Assembly (NCBI GenBank): GCA_022605955.1
Contig: JAKCOZ010000263.1
Span: 62,001 to 126,000, forward strand
DNA length: 64,000 nt
DNA from: Rallus limicola
Lineage: Eukaryota > Chordata > Aves > Gruiformes > Rallidae
Direction of reading: 5' to 3'
Notes under the pieces: model-generated
The model's database searches: none
Seen by the model: only the letters and a program-made list of their open reading frames with translations
What the model was told of the DNA's origin: nothing
Shown: positions 22,601 through 34,503 of the stretch, piece after piece
Layout: the number at the start of each line of letters is the position of its first letter
Numbering within the stretch: the first letter of the stretch is position 1
Made by a program: the position numbers and the translations under genes

Positions 22601-25539
22601 CCCTGTCACTTTGGCTCTCAGCCTTTTCCTTTGCCTGGAAAGAGGGAACATGCCTGGAACCTCCTACGGTGCTTTTCTCGGCCCTAGCAGACTGCAGTTC
22701 AAAACATGCTAAACGTCCAGCAATAACTCCCAAAGTAAAGAAGCTAGGCCTGAAAGGCATAGCTTGTCTGAAACCTCCTAACAGGACACACGAGCAGCCC
22801 CTGTCACTTTGGTTCTCAGCCTTTTCCTTTGCCTGGAAAGAGGGAACATGCCTGGAACCTCCTACGGTGCTTTTCTCGGCCCTAGCAGACTGCAGTTCAA
22901 AACATGCTAAACGTCCAGCAATAAATCCCAAAGTAAAGAAGCTAGGCCTGAAAGGCATAGCTTGTCTGAAACCTCCTATCAGGACACCCGAGCAGACCCT
23001 GTCACTTTGGCTCTCAGCCTTTTCCTTTGCCTGGAAAGAGGGAACATGCCTGGAACCTCCTACGGTGCTTTTCTCGGCCCTAGCAGACTGCAGTTCAAAA
23101 CATGCTAAACGTCCAGCAATAACTCCCAAAGTAAAGAAGCTAGGCCTGAAAGGCATAGCTTGTCTGAAACCTCCTAACAGGACACATGAGCAACACCTGT
23201 CACTTTGGCTCTCAGCCTTTTCCTTTGCCTGGAAAGAGGGAACATGCCTGGAACCTCCTACGGTGCTTTTCTCGGCCCTAGCAGACTGCAGTTCAAAACA
23301 TGCTAAACGTCCAGCAATAACTCCCAAAGTAAAGAAGCTAGGCCTGAAAGGCATAGCTTGTCTGAAACCTCCTAACAGGACACACGAGCAGACCCTATCA
23401 CTTTGGCTCTCAGCCTTTTCCTTTGCCTGGAAAGAGGGAACATGCCTGGAACCTCCTACGGTGCTTTTCTCGGCCCTAGCAGACTGCAGCTCAAAACATG
23501 CTAAACGTCCAGCAATAACTCCCAAAGTAAAGAAGCTAGGCCTGAAAGGCATAGCTTGTCTGAAACCTCCTAACAGGACACCCGAGCAGACCCTGTCACT
23601 TTGGCTCTCAGCCTTTTCCTTTGCCTGGAAAGAGGGAACATGCCTGGAACCTCCTACGGTGCTTTTCTCGGCCCTAGCAGTCTGCAGTTCAAAACATGCT
23701 AAACGTCCAGCATTAACTCCCAAAGTAAAGAAGCTAGGCCTGAAAGGCATAGCTTGTCTGAAACCTCCTAACAGGACACCCGAGCAGACCCTGTCACTTT
23801 GGCTCTCAGCCTTTTCCTTTGCCTGGAAAGAGGGAACATGCCTGGAACCTCCTACGGTGCTTTTCTCGGCCCTAGCAGACTGCAGTTCAAAACATGCTAA
23901 ACGTCCAGCAATAACTCCCAAAGTAAAGAAGCTAGGCCTGAAAGGCATAGCTTGTCTGAAACCTCCTAACAGGACACACGAGCAGCCCCTGTCACTTTGG
24001 CTCTCAGCCTTTTCCTTTGCCTGGAAAGAGGGAACATGCCTGGAACCTCCTACGGTGCTTTTCTCGGCCCTAGCAGACTGCAGTTCAAAACATGCTAAAC
24101 GTCCAGCAATAACTCCCAAAGTAAAGAAGCTAGGCCTGAAAGGCATAGCTTGTCTGAAACCTCCTAACATGACACACGAGCAGCCCCTGTCACTTTGGTT
24201 CTCAGCCTTTTCCTTTGCCTGGAAAGAGGGAACATGCCTGGAACCTCCTACGGTGCTTTTCTCGGCCCTAGCAGACTGCAGTTCAAAACATGCTAAACGT
24301 CCAGCAATAACTCCCAAAGTAAAGAAGCTAGGCCTGAAAGGCATAGCTTGTCTGAAACCTCCTAACAGGACACACGAGCAGCCCCTGTCACTTTGGCTCT
24401 CAGCCTTTTCCTTTGCCTGGAAAGAGGGAACATGCCTGGAACCTCCTACGGTGCTTTTCTCGGCCCTAGCAGACTGCAGCTCAAAACATGCTAAACGTCC
24501 AGCAATAACTCCCAAAGTAAAGAAGCTAGGCCTGAAAGGCATAGCTTGTCTGAAACCTCCTAACAGGACACCCGATCAGACCCTGTCACTTTGGCTCTCA
24601 GCCTTTTCCTTTGCCTGGAAAGAGGGAACATGCCTGGAACCTCCTACGGTGCTTTTCTCGGCCCTAGCAGACTGCAGTTCAAAACATGCTAAACGTCCAG
24701 CAATAACTCCCAAAGTAAAGAAGCTAGGCCTGAAAGGCATAGCTTGTCTGAAACCTCCTAACAGGACACATGAGCAACACCTGTCACTTTGGCTCTCAGC
24801 CTTTTCCTTTGCCTGGAAAGAGGGAACATGCCTGGAACCTCCTACGGTGCTTTTCTCGGCCCTAGCAGACTGCAGCTCAAAACATGCTAAACGTCCAGCA
24901 ATAACTCCCAAAGTAAAGAAGCTAGGCCTGAAAGGCATAGCTTGTCTGAAACCTCCTAACAGGACACCCGAGCAGACCCTGTCACTTTGGCTCTCAGCCT
25001 TTTCCTTTGCCTGGAAAGAGGGAACATGCCTGGAACCTCCTACGGTGCTTTTCTCGGCCCTAGCAGTCTGCAGTTCAAAACATGCTAAACGTCCAGCATT
25101 AACTCCCAAAGTAAAGAAGCTAGGCCTGAAAGGCATAGCTTGTCTGAAACCTCCTAACAGGACACCCGAGCAGACCCTGTCACTTTGGCTCTCAGCCTTT
25201 TCCTTTGCCTGGAAAGAGGGAACATGCCTGGAACCTCCTACGGTGCTTTTCTCGGCCCTAGCAGACTGCAGTTCAAAACATGCTAAACGTCCAGCAATAA
25301 CTCCCAAAGTAAAGAAGCTAGGCCTGAAAGGCATAGCTTGTCTGAAACCTCCTAACAGGACACCCGAGCAGACCCTGTCACTTTGGCTCTCAGCCTTTTC
25401 CTTTGCCTGGAAAGAGGGAACATGCCTGGAACCTCCTACGGTGCTTTTCTCGGCCCTAGCAGACTGCAGTTCAAAACATGCTAAACGTCCAGCAATAACT
25501 CCCAAAGTAAAGAAGCTAGGCATGAAAGGCATAGCTTGC
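19618..25539. repeat. Block of 30 monomers, largest in window
   Basis: Order T-M-P-M-P-T-P-M-T-T-F-E-P-P-P-T-Pf-E-H-T-E-E-P-M-P-E-H-E-E-E. Markers shared with the next block are the F copy near 21606, GGTGTTTTTC near 21878, CCTATCAGG near 22975, and AGCAGTCTGCAG with CATTAACTCC near 23680 and again near 25066. The first copy has GCAAACCCTG with TTTGTCTCTC. With 30 clean units it holds the longest plus-strand open frame (1955 codons), judged non-genic. Confidence 0.92.
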
Positions 25540-25604
25540 CCTGTTAGGAGGTTTCAGACAAGCTAGGCCTGAAAGGCATAGCTTGTCTGAAACCTCCTAA
25601 CAGG
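25540..25604. repeat. Junction palindrome 13 of 32
   Basis: Fully complementary arm, preceded by AGCTTGCC instead of AGCTTGTC (shared only with palindromes 14 and 17). Next palindrome 5195 bp on. Confidence 0.93.
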
Positions 25605-28600
25605 ACACACGAGCAGACCCTGTCACTTTGGCTCTCAGCCTTTTCCTTTGCCTGGAAAGAGGGAACATGCCTGGAACCTCCTACGGTGCTTTTCTCGGCC
25701 CTAGCAGACTGCAGTTCAAAACATGCTAAACGTCCAGCAATAACTCCCAAAGTAAAGAAGCTAGGCCTGAAAGGCATAGCTTTTCTGAAACCTCCTAACA
25801 TGACACACGAGCAGCCCCTGTCACTTTGGTTCTCAGCCTTTTCCTTTGCCTGGAAAGAGGGAACATGCCTGGAACCTCCTACGGTGCTTTTCTCGGCCCT
25901 AGCAGACTGCAGTTCAAAACATGCTAAACGTCCAGCAATAACTCCCAAAGTAAAGAAGCTAGGCCTGAAAGGCATAGCTTGTCTGAAACCTCCTAACAGG
26001 ACACACGAGCAGACCCTGTCACTTTGGCTCTCAGCCTTTTCCTTTGCCTGGAAAGAGGGAACATGCCTGGAACCTCCTACGGTGCTTTTCTCGGCCCTAG
26101 CAGACTGCAGTTCAAAACATGCTAAACGTCCAGCAATAACTCCCAAAGTAAAGAAGCTAGGCCTGAAAGGCATAGCTTGTCTGAAACCTCCTAACAGGAC
26201 ACACAAGCAGACCCTGTCACTTTGGCTCTCAGCCTTTTCCTTTGCCTGGAAAGAGGGAACATGCCTGGAACCTCCTACGGTGCTTTTCTCGGCCCTAGCA
26301 GACTGCAATTCAAAACATGCTAAACGTCCAGCAATAACTCCCAAAGTAAAGAAGCTAGGCCTGAAAGGCATAGCTTGTCTGAAACCTCCTAACAGGACAC
26401 ACGAGCAGACCCTGTCACTTTGGCTCTCAGCCTTTTCCTTTGCCTGGAAAGAGGGAACATGCCTGGAACCTCCTACGGTGCTTTTCTCGGCCCTAGCAGA
26501 CTGCAGTTCAAAACATGCTAAACGTCCAGCAATAACTCCCAAAGTAAAGAAGCTAGGCCTGAAAGGCATAGCTTGTCTGAAACCTCCTAACAGGACACAC
26601 GAGCAGACCCTGTCACTTTGGCTCTCAGCCTTTTCCTTTGCCTGGAAAGAGGGAACATGCCTGGAACCTCCTACGGTGCTTTTCTCGGCCCTAGCAGACT
26701 GCAGTTCAAAACATGCTAAACGTCCAGCAATAACTCCCAAAGTAAAGAAGCTAGGCCTGAAAGGCATAGCTTGTCTGAAACCTCCTAACAGGACACACGA
26801 GCAGACCCTGTCACTTTGGCTCTCAGCCTTTTCCTTTGCCTGGAAAGAGGGAACATGCCTGGAACCTCCTACGGTGCTTTTCTCGGCCCTAGCAGACTGC
26901 AATTCAAAACATGCTAAACGTCCAGCAATAACTCCCAAAGTAAAGAAGCTAGGCCTGAAAGGCATAGCTTGTCTGAAACCTCCTAACAGGACACACGAGC
27001 AAACCCTTTCACTTTGGCTCTCAGCTTTTTCCTTTGCTTGGAAAGAGGGAACATGCCTGGAACCTCCTACGGTGCTTTTCTCGGCCCTAGCAGACTGCAA
27101 TTCAAAACATGCTAAACGTCCAGCAATAACTCCCAAAGTAAAGAAGCTAGGCCTGAAAGGCATAGCTTGTCTGAAACCTCCTAACAGGACACCCGAGCAG
27201 ACCCTGTCACTTTGGCTCTCAGCCTTTTCCTTTGCCTGGAAAGAGGGAACATGCCTGGAACCTCCTACGGTGTTTTTCTCGGCCCTAGCAGACTGCAGTT
27301 CAAAACATGCTAAACGTCCAGCAATAACTCCCAAAGTAAAGAAGCTAGGCCTGAAAGGCATAGCTTGTCTGAAACCTCCTAACAGGACACACGAGCAGCC
27401 CCTGTCACTTTGGCTCTCAGCCTTTTCCTTTGCCTGGAAAGAGGGAACATGCCTGGAACCTCCTACGGTGCTTTTCTCGGCCCTAGCAGACTGCAGTTCA
27501 AAACATGCTAAACGTCCAGCAATAACTCCCAAAGTAAAGAAGCTAGGCCTGAAAGGCATAGCTTGTCTGAAACCTCCTAACAGGACACACGAGCAGCCCC
27601 TGTCACTTTGGCTCTCAGCCTTTTCCTTTGCCTGGAAAGAGGGAACATGCCTGGAACCTCCTACGGTGCTTTTCTCGGCCCTAGCAGACTGCAGTTCAAA
27701 ACATGCTAAACGTCCAGCAATAACTCCCAAAGTAAAGAAGCTAGGCCTGAAAGGCATAGCTTGTCTGAAACCTCCTAACAGGACACACGAGCAGCCCCTG
27801 TCACTTTGGCTCTCAGCCTTTTCCTTTGCCTGGAAAGAGGGAACATGCCTGGAACCTCCTACGGTGCTTTTCTCGGCCCTAGCAGACTGCAGTTCAAAAC
27901 ATGCTAAACGTCCAGCAATAACTCCCAAAGTAAAGAAGCTAGGCCTGAAAGGCATAGCTTGTCTGAAACCTCCTAACAGGACACACGAGCAGACCCTGTC
28001 ACTTTGGCTCTCAGCCTTTTCCTTTGCCTGGAAAGAGGGAACATGCCTGGAACCTCCTACGGTGCTTTTCTCGGCCCTAGCAGACTGCAGTTCAAAACAT
28101 GCTAAACGTCCAGCAATAACTCCCAAAGTAAAGAAGCTAGGCCTGAAAGGCATAGCTTGTCTGAAACCTCCTAACAGGACACACGAGCAGCCCCTGTCAC
28201 TTTGGTTCTCAGCCTTTTCCTTTGCCTGGAAAGAGGGAACATGCCTGGAACCTCCTACGGTGCTTTTCTCGGCCCTAGGAGACTGCAGTTCAAAACATGC
28301 TAAACGTCCAGCAATAAATCCCAAAGTAAAGAAGCTAGGCCTGAAAGGCATAGCTTGTCTGAAACCTCCTATCAGGACACCCGAGCAGACCCTGTCACTT
28401 TGGCTCTCAGCCTTTTCCTTTGCCTGGAAAGAGGGAACATGCCTGGAACCTCCTACGGTGCTTTTCTCGGCCCTAGCAGACTGCAGTTCAAAACATGCTA
28501 AACGTCCAGCAATAACTCCCAAAGTAAAGAAGCTAGGCCTGAAAGGCATAGCTTGTCTGAAACCTCCTAACAGGACACATGAGCAACACCTGTCACTTTG

Positions 28601-30734
28601 GCTCTCAGCCTTTTCCTTTGCCTGGAAAGAGGGAACATGCCTGGAACCTCCTACGGTGCTTTTCTCGGCCCTAGCAGACTGCAGTTCAAAACATGCTAAA
28701 CGTCCAGCAATAACTCCCAAAGTAAAGAAGCTAGGCCTGAAAGGCATAGCTTGTCTGAAACCTCCTAACAGGACACACGAGCAGACCCTATCACTTTGGC
28801 TCTCAGCCTTTTCCTTTGCCTGGAAAGAGGGAACATGCCTGGAACCTCCTACGGTGCTTTTCTCGGCCCTAGCAGACTGCAGCTCAAAACATGCTAAACG
28901 TCCAGCAATAACTCCCAAAGTAAAGAAGCTAGGCCTGAAAGGCATAGCTTGTCTGAAACCTCCTAACAGGACACCCGAGCAGACCCTGTCACTTTGGCTC
29001 TCAGCCTTTTCCTTTGCCTGGAAAGAGGGAACATGCCTGGAACCTCCTACGGTGCTTTTCTCGGCCCTAGCAGTCTGCAGTTCAAAACATGCTAAACGTC
29101 CAGCATTAACTCCCAAAGTAAAGAAGCTAGGCCTGAAAGGCATAGCTTGTCTGAAACCTCCTAACATGACACACGAGCAGCCCCTGTCACTTTGGTTCTC
29201 AGCCTTTTCCTTTGCCTGGAAAGAGGGAACATGCCTGGAACCTCCTACGGTGCTTTTCTCGGCCCTAGCAGACTGCAGTTCAAAACATGCTAAACGTCCA
29301 GCAATAACTCCCAAAGTAAAGAAGCTAGGCCTGAAAGGCATAGCTTGTCTGAAACCTCCTAACAGGACACACGAGCAGCCCCTGTCACTTTGGCTCTCAG
29401 CCTTTTCCTTTGCCTGGAAAGAGGGAACATGCCTGGAACCTCCTACGGTGCTTTTCTCGGCCCTAGCAGACTGCAGCTCAAAACATGCTAAACGTCCAGC
29501 AATAACTCCCAAAGTAAAGAAGCTAGGCCTGAAAGGCATAGCTTGTCTGAAACCTCCTAACAGGACACCCGAGCAGACCCTGTCACTTTGGCTCTCAGCC
29601 TTTTCCTTTGCCTGGAAAGAGGGAACATGCCTGGAACCTCCTACGGTGCTTTTCTCGGCCCTAGCAGACTGCAGTTCAAAACATGCTAAACGTCCAGCAA
29701 TAACTCCCAAAGTAAAGAAGCTAGGCCTGAAAGGCATAGCTTGTCTGAAACCTCCTAACAGGACACCCGAGCAGACCCTGTCACTTTGGCTCTCAGCCTT
29801 TTCCTTTGCCTGGAAAGAGGGAACATGCCTGGAACCTCCTACGGTGCTTTTCTCGGCCCTAGCAGACTGCAGTTCAAAACATGCTAAACGTCCAGCAATA
29901 ACTCCCAAAGTAAAGAAGCTAGGCCTGAAAGGCATAGCTTGTCTGAAACCTCCTAACAGGACACATGAGCAACACCTGTCACTTTGGCTCTCAGCCTTTT
30001 CCTTTGCCTGGAAAGAGGGAACATGCCTGGAACCTCCTACGGTGCTTTTCTCGGCCCTAGCAGACTGCAGCTCAAAACATGCTAAACGTCCAGCAATAAC
30101 TCCCAAAGTAAAGAAGCTAGGCCTGAAAGGCATAGCTTGTCTGAAACCTCCTAACAGGACACGCGAGCAGACCCTGTCACTTTGGCTCTCAGCCTTTTCC
30201 TTTGCCTGGAAAGAGGGAACATGCCTGGAACCTCCTACGGTGCTTTTCTCGGCCCTAGCAGTCTGCAGTTCAAAACATGCTAAACGTCCAGCATTAACTC
30301 CCAAAGTAAAGAAGCTAGGCCTGAAAGGCATAGCTTGTCTGAAACCTCCTAACAGGACACCCGAGCAGACCCTGTCACTTTGGCTCTCAGCCTTTTCCTT
30401 TGCCTGGAAAGAGGGAACATGCCTGGAACCTCCTACGGTGCTTTTCTCGGCCCTAGCAGACTGCAGTTCAAAACATGCTAAACGTCCAGCAATAACTCCC
30501 AAAGTAAAGAAGCTAGGCCTGAAAGGCATAGCTTGTCTGAAACCTCCTAACAGGACACCCGAGCAGACCCTGTCACTTTGGCTCTCAGCCTTTTCCTTTG
30601 CCTGGAAAGAGGGAACATGCCTGGAACCTCCTACGGTGCTTTTCTCGGCCCTAGCAGACTGCAGTTCAAAACATGCTAAACGTCCAGCAATAACTCCCAA
30701 AGTAAAGAAGCTAGGCATGAAAGGCATAGCTTGC
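25605..30734. repeat. Block of 26 monomers
   Basis: Order T-M-T-K-T-T-T-F-E-P-P-P-T-Pf-E-H-T-E-M-P-E-E-H-T(ACACGCGAG)-E-E. The left end (M with AGCTTTTCTG near 25780, then T-K) matches the start of the next block. From the F copy on it matches the preceding block at 5393 bp, then 5195 bp near its right end, so one monomer was gained or lost between copies. Confidence 0.92.
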
Positions 30735-30799
30735 CCTGTTAGGAGGTTTCAGACAAGCTAGGCCTGAAAGGCATAGCTTGTCTGAAACCTCCTAACAGG
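30735..30799. repeat. Junction palindrome 14 of 32
   Basis: Fully complementary arm, preceded by AGCTTGCC. Next palindrome 1631 bp on. Confidence 0.93.
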
Positions 30800-32365
30800 A
30801 CACACGAGCAGACCCTGTCACTTTGGCTCTCAGCCTTTTCCTTTGCCTGGAAAGAGGGAACATGCCTGGAACCTCCTACGGTGCTTTTCTCGGCCCTAGC
30901 AGACTGCAGTTCAAAACATGCTAAACGTCCAGCAATAACTCCCAAAGTAAAGAAGCTAGGCCTGAAAGGCATAGCTTTTCTGAAACCTCCTAACATGACA
31001 CACGAGCAGCCCCTGTCACTTTGGTTCTCAGCCTTTTCCTTTGCCTGGAAAGAGGGAACATGCCTGGAACCTCCTACGGTGCTTTTCTCGGCCCTAGCAG
31101 ACTGCAGTTCAAAACATGCTAAACGTCCAGCAATAACTCCCAAAGTAAAGAAGCTAGGCCTGAAAGGCATAGCTTGTCTGAAACCTCCTAACAGGACACA
31201 CGAGCAGACCCTGTCACTTTGGCTCTCAGCCTTTTCCTTTGCCTGGAAAGAGGGAACATGCCTGGAACCTCCTACGGTGCTTTTCTCGGCCCTAGCAGAC
31301 TGCAGTTCAAAACATGCTAAACGTCCAGCAATAACTCCCAAAGTAAAGAAGCTAGGCCTGAAAGGCATAGCTTGTCTGAAACCTCCTAACAGGACACACA
31401 AGCAGACCCTGTCACTTTGGCTCTCAGCCTTTTCCTTTGCCTGGAAAGAGGGAACATGCCTGGAACCTCCTACGGTGCTTTTCTCGGCCCTAGCAGACTG
31501 CAATTCAAAACATGCTAAACGTCCAGCAATAACTCCCAAAGTAAAGAAGCTAGGCCTGAAAGGCATAGCTTGTCTGAAACCTCCTAACAGGACACACGAG
31601 CAGACCCTGTCACTTTGGCTCTCAGCCTTTTCCTTTGCCTGGAAAGAGGGAACATGCCTGGAACCTCCTACGGTGCTTTTCTCGGCCCTAGCAGACTGCA
31701 GTTCAAAACATGCTAAACGTCCAGCAATAACTCCCAAAGTAAAGAAGCTAGGCCTGAAAGGCATAGCTTGTCTGAAACCTCCTAACAGGACACACGAGCA
31801 GACCCTGTCACTTTGGCTCTCAGCCTTTTCCTTTGCCTGGAAAGAGGGAACATGCCTGGAACCTCCTACGGTGCTTTTCTCGGCCCTAGCAGACTGCAGT
31901 TCAAAACATGCTAAACGTCCAGCAATAACTCCCAAAGTAAAGAAGCTAGGCCTAAAAGGCATAGCTTGTCTGAAACCTCCTAACAGGACACACGAGCAGC
32001 CCCTGTCACTTTGGCTCTCAGCCTTTTCCTTTGCCTGGAAAGAGGGAACATGCCTGGAACCTCCTACGGTGCTTTTCTCGGCCCTAGCAGACTGCAGTTC
32101 AAAACATGCTAAACGTCCAGCAATAACTCCCAAAGTAAAGAAGCTAGGCCTGAAAGGCATAGCTTGTCTGAAACCTCCTAACAGGACACACGAGCAGACC
32201 CTGTCACTTTGGCTCTCAGCCTTTTCCTTTGCCTGGAAAGAGGGAACATGCCTGGAACCTCCTACGGTGCTTTTCTCGGCCCTAGCAGACTGCAGTTCAA
32301 AACATGCTAAACGTCCAGCAATAACTCCCAAAGTAAAGAAGCTAGGCATGAAAGGCATAGCTTGT
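30800..32365. repeat. Block of 8 monomers
   Basis: Order T-M-T-K-T-T-P-T. The M copy has AGCTTTTCTG near 30972 as in the block at 25605; a CCTAAAAGGC variant lies near 31952. The block recurs, with rearranged units, after palindrome 17. Confidence 0.92.
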
Positions 32366-32430
32366 CCTGTTAGGAGGTTTCAGACAAGCTAGGCCTGAAA
32401 GGCATAGCTTGTCTGAAACCTCCTAACAGG
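32366..32430. repeat. Junction palindrome 15 of 32
   Basis: Fully complementary arm. Next palindrome 640 bp on, one base short of the rule because of a deletion in the following block. Confidence 0.93.
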
Positions 32431-33005
32431 ACACACGAGCAGACCCTGTCACTTTGGCTCTCAGCCTTTTCCTTTGCCTGGAAAGAGGGAACATTCCTGG
32501 AACCTCCTACGGTGCTTTTCTCGGCCCTAGCAGACTGCAGTTCAAAACATGCTAAACTCCAGCAATAACTCCAAAAGTAAAGAAGCTAGGCCTGAAAGGC
32601 ATAGCTTGTCTGAAACCTCCTAACAGGACACACGAGCAGCCCCTGTCACTTTGGTTCTCAGCCTTTTCCTTTGCCTGGAAAGAGGGAACATGCCTGGAAC
32701 CTCCTACAGTGCTTTTCTCGGCCCTAGCAGACTGCAGTTCAAAACATGCTAAACGTCCAGCAATAACTCCCAAAGTAAAGAAGCTAGGCATGAAAGGCAT
32801 AGCTTGTCTGAAACCTCCTAACATGACACACGAGCAGCCCCTGTACCTTAGGTTCTCAGCCTTTTCCTTTGCCTGGAAAGAGGGAACATGCCTGGAACAT
32901 CCTACGGTGCTTTTCTCGGCCCTAGCAGACTGCAGTTCAAAACATGCTAAACGTCCAGCAATAACTCCCAAAGTAAAGAAGCTAGGCATGAAAGGCATAG
33001 CTTGT
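32431..33005. repeat. Block of 3 monomers with 1-bp deletion
   Basis: Order T-Pf-M. The first copy has ACATTCCTGG and reads CTAAACTCCAGC near 32553, missing the G at m173, with CTCCAAAAG just after. The second has CTACAGTGC near 32705 (CpG to CpA). The third has CCTGTACCTTAGG near 32840 and GGAACATCC near 32896. This is the least altered of three related blocks. Confidence 0.92.
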
Positions 33006-33070
33006 CCTGTTAGGAGGATTCAGGCAAGCTAGGCCTGAAAGGCATAGCTTGTCTGAAACCTCCTAACAGG
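33006..33070. repeat. Junction palindrome 16 of 32
   Basis: Left arm GGATTCAGGC, two mismatches, a form seen only here and at palindromes 19 and 22. GCAATTC follows. Next palindrome 1433 bp on. Confidence 0.92.
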
Positions 33071-34438
33071 ACACACGAGCAGACCCTGTCACTTTGGCTC
33101 TCAGCCTTTTCCTTTGCCTGGAAAGAGGGAACATGCCTGGAACCTCCTACGGTGCTTTTCTCGGCCCTAGCAGACTGCAATTCAAAACATGCTAAACGTC
33201 CAGCAATAACTCCCAAAGTAAAGAAGCTAGGCCTGAAAGGCATAGCTTGTCTGAAACCTCCTAACAGGACACACGAGCAGCCCCTGTCACTTTGGTTCTC
33301 AGCCTTTTCCTTTGCCTGGAAAGAGGGAACATGCCTGGAACCTCCTACGGTGCTTTTCTCGGCCCTAGCAGACTGCAGTTCAAAACATGCTAAACGTCCA
33401 GCAATAACTCCCAAAGTAAAGAAGCTAGGCCTGAAAGGCATAGCTTGTCTGAAACCTCCTAACAGGACACACGAGCAGCCCCTGTCACTTTGGCTCTCAG
33501 CCTTTTCCTTTGCCTGGAAAGAGGGAACATGCCTGGAACCTCCTACGGTGCTTTTCTCGGCCCTAGCAGACTGCAGTTCAAAACATGCTAAACGTCCAGC
33601 AATAACTCCCAAAGTAAAGAAGCTAGGCCTGAAAGGCATAGCTTGTCTGAAACCTCCTAACATGACACACGAGCAGCCCCTGTCACTTTGGTTCTCAGCC
33701 TTTTCCTTTGCCTGGAAAGAGGGAACATGCCTGGAACATCCTACGGTGCTTTTCTCGGCCCTAGCAGACTGCAGTTCAAAACATGCTAAACGTCCAGCAA
33801 TAACTCCCAAAGTAAAGAAGCTAGGCCTGAAAGGCATAGCTTGTCTGAAACCTCCTAACAGGACACACAAGCAGACCCTGTCACTTTGGCTCTCAGCCTT
33901 TTCCTTTGCCTGGAAAGAGGGAACATGCCTGGAACCTCCTACGGTGCTTTTCTCGGCCCTAGCAGACTGCAGTTCAAAACATGCTAAACGTCCAGCAAGA
34001 ACTCCCAAAGTAAAGAAGCTAGGCCTGAAAGGCATAGCTTGTCTGAAACCTCCTAACAGGACACATGAGCAACACCTGTCACTTTGGCTCTCAGCCTTTT
34101 CCTTTGCCTGGAAAGAGGGAACATGCCTGGAACCTCCTACGGTGCTTTTCTCGGCCCTAGCAGACTGCAGTTCAAAACATGCTAAACGTCCAGCAATAAC
34201 TCCCAAAGTAAAGAAGCTAGGCCTGAAAGGCATAGCTTGTCTGAAACCTCCTAACAGGACACACGAGCAGACCCTGTCACTTTGGCTCTCAGCCTTTTCC
34301 TTTGCCTGGAAAGAGGGAACATGCCTGGAACCTCCTACGGTGCTTTTCTCGGCCCTAGCAGACTGCAGTTCAAAACATGCTAAACGTCCAGCAATAACTC
34401 CCAAAGTAAAGAAGCTAGGCATGAAAGGCATAGCTTGC
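33071..34438. repeat. Block of 7 monomers
   Basis: Order T-Pf-P-M-K-H-T. The first four units, ending in an M copy with GGAACATCC near 33736, recur as complete four-unit blocks after palindromes 19 and 22. AGCAAGAACTCC lies near 33995. Confidence 0.92.
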
Positions 34439-34503
34439 CCTGTTAGGAGGTTTCAGACAAGCTAGGCCTGAAAGGCATAGCTTGTCTGAAACCTCCTAAC
34501 AGG
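34439..34503. repeat. Junction palindrome 17 of 32
   Basis: Fully complementary arm, preceded by AGCTTGCC. Next palindrome 1631 bp on. Confidence 0.93.

Larger units (their letters stand above)
21200..32100. repeat. Tandem higher-order duplication, 5.2-5.4 kb
   Basis: Marker offsets are 5393 bp for GGTGTTTTTC, CCTATCAGG and the first AGCAGTCTGCAG, then 5195 bp for the second AGCAGTCTGCAG and the palindromes at 25540 and 30735. The 198-bp difference is one monomer. Past each palindrome, homology continues for several units (M with AGCTTTTCTG, then T-K). Confidence 0.88.
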
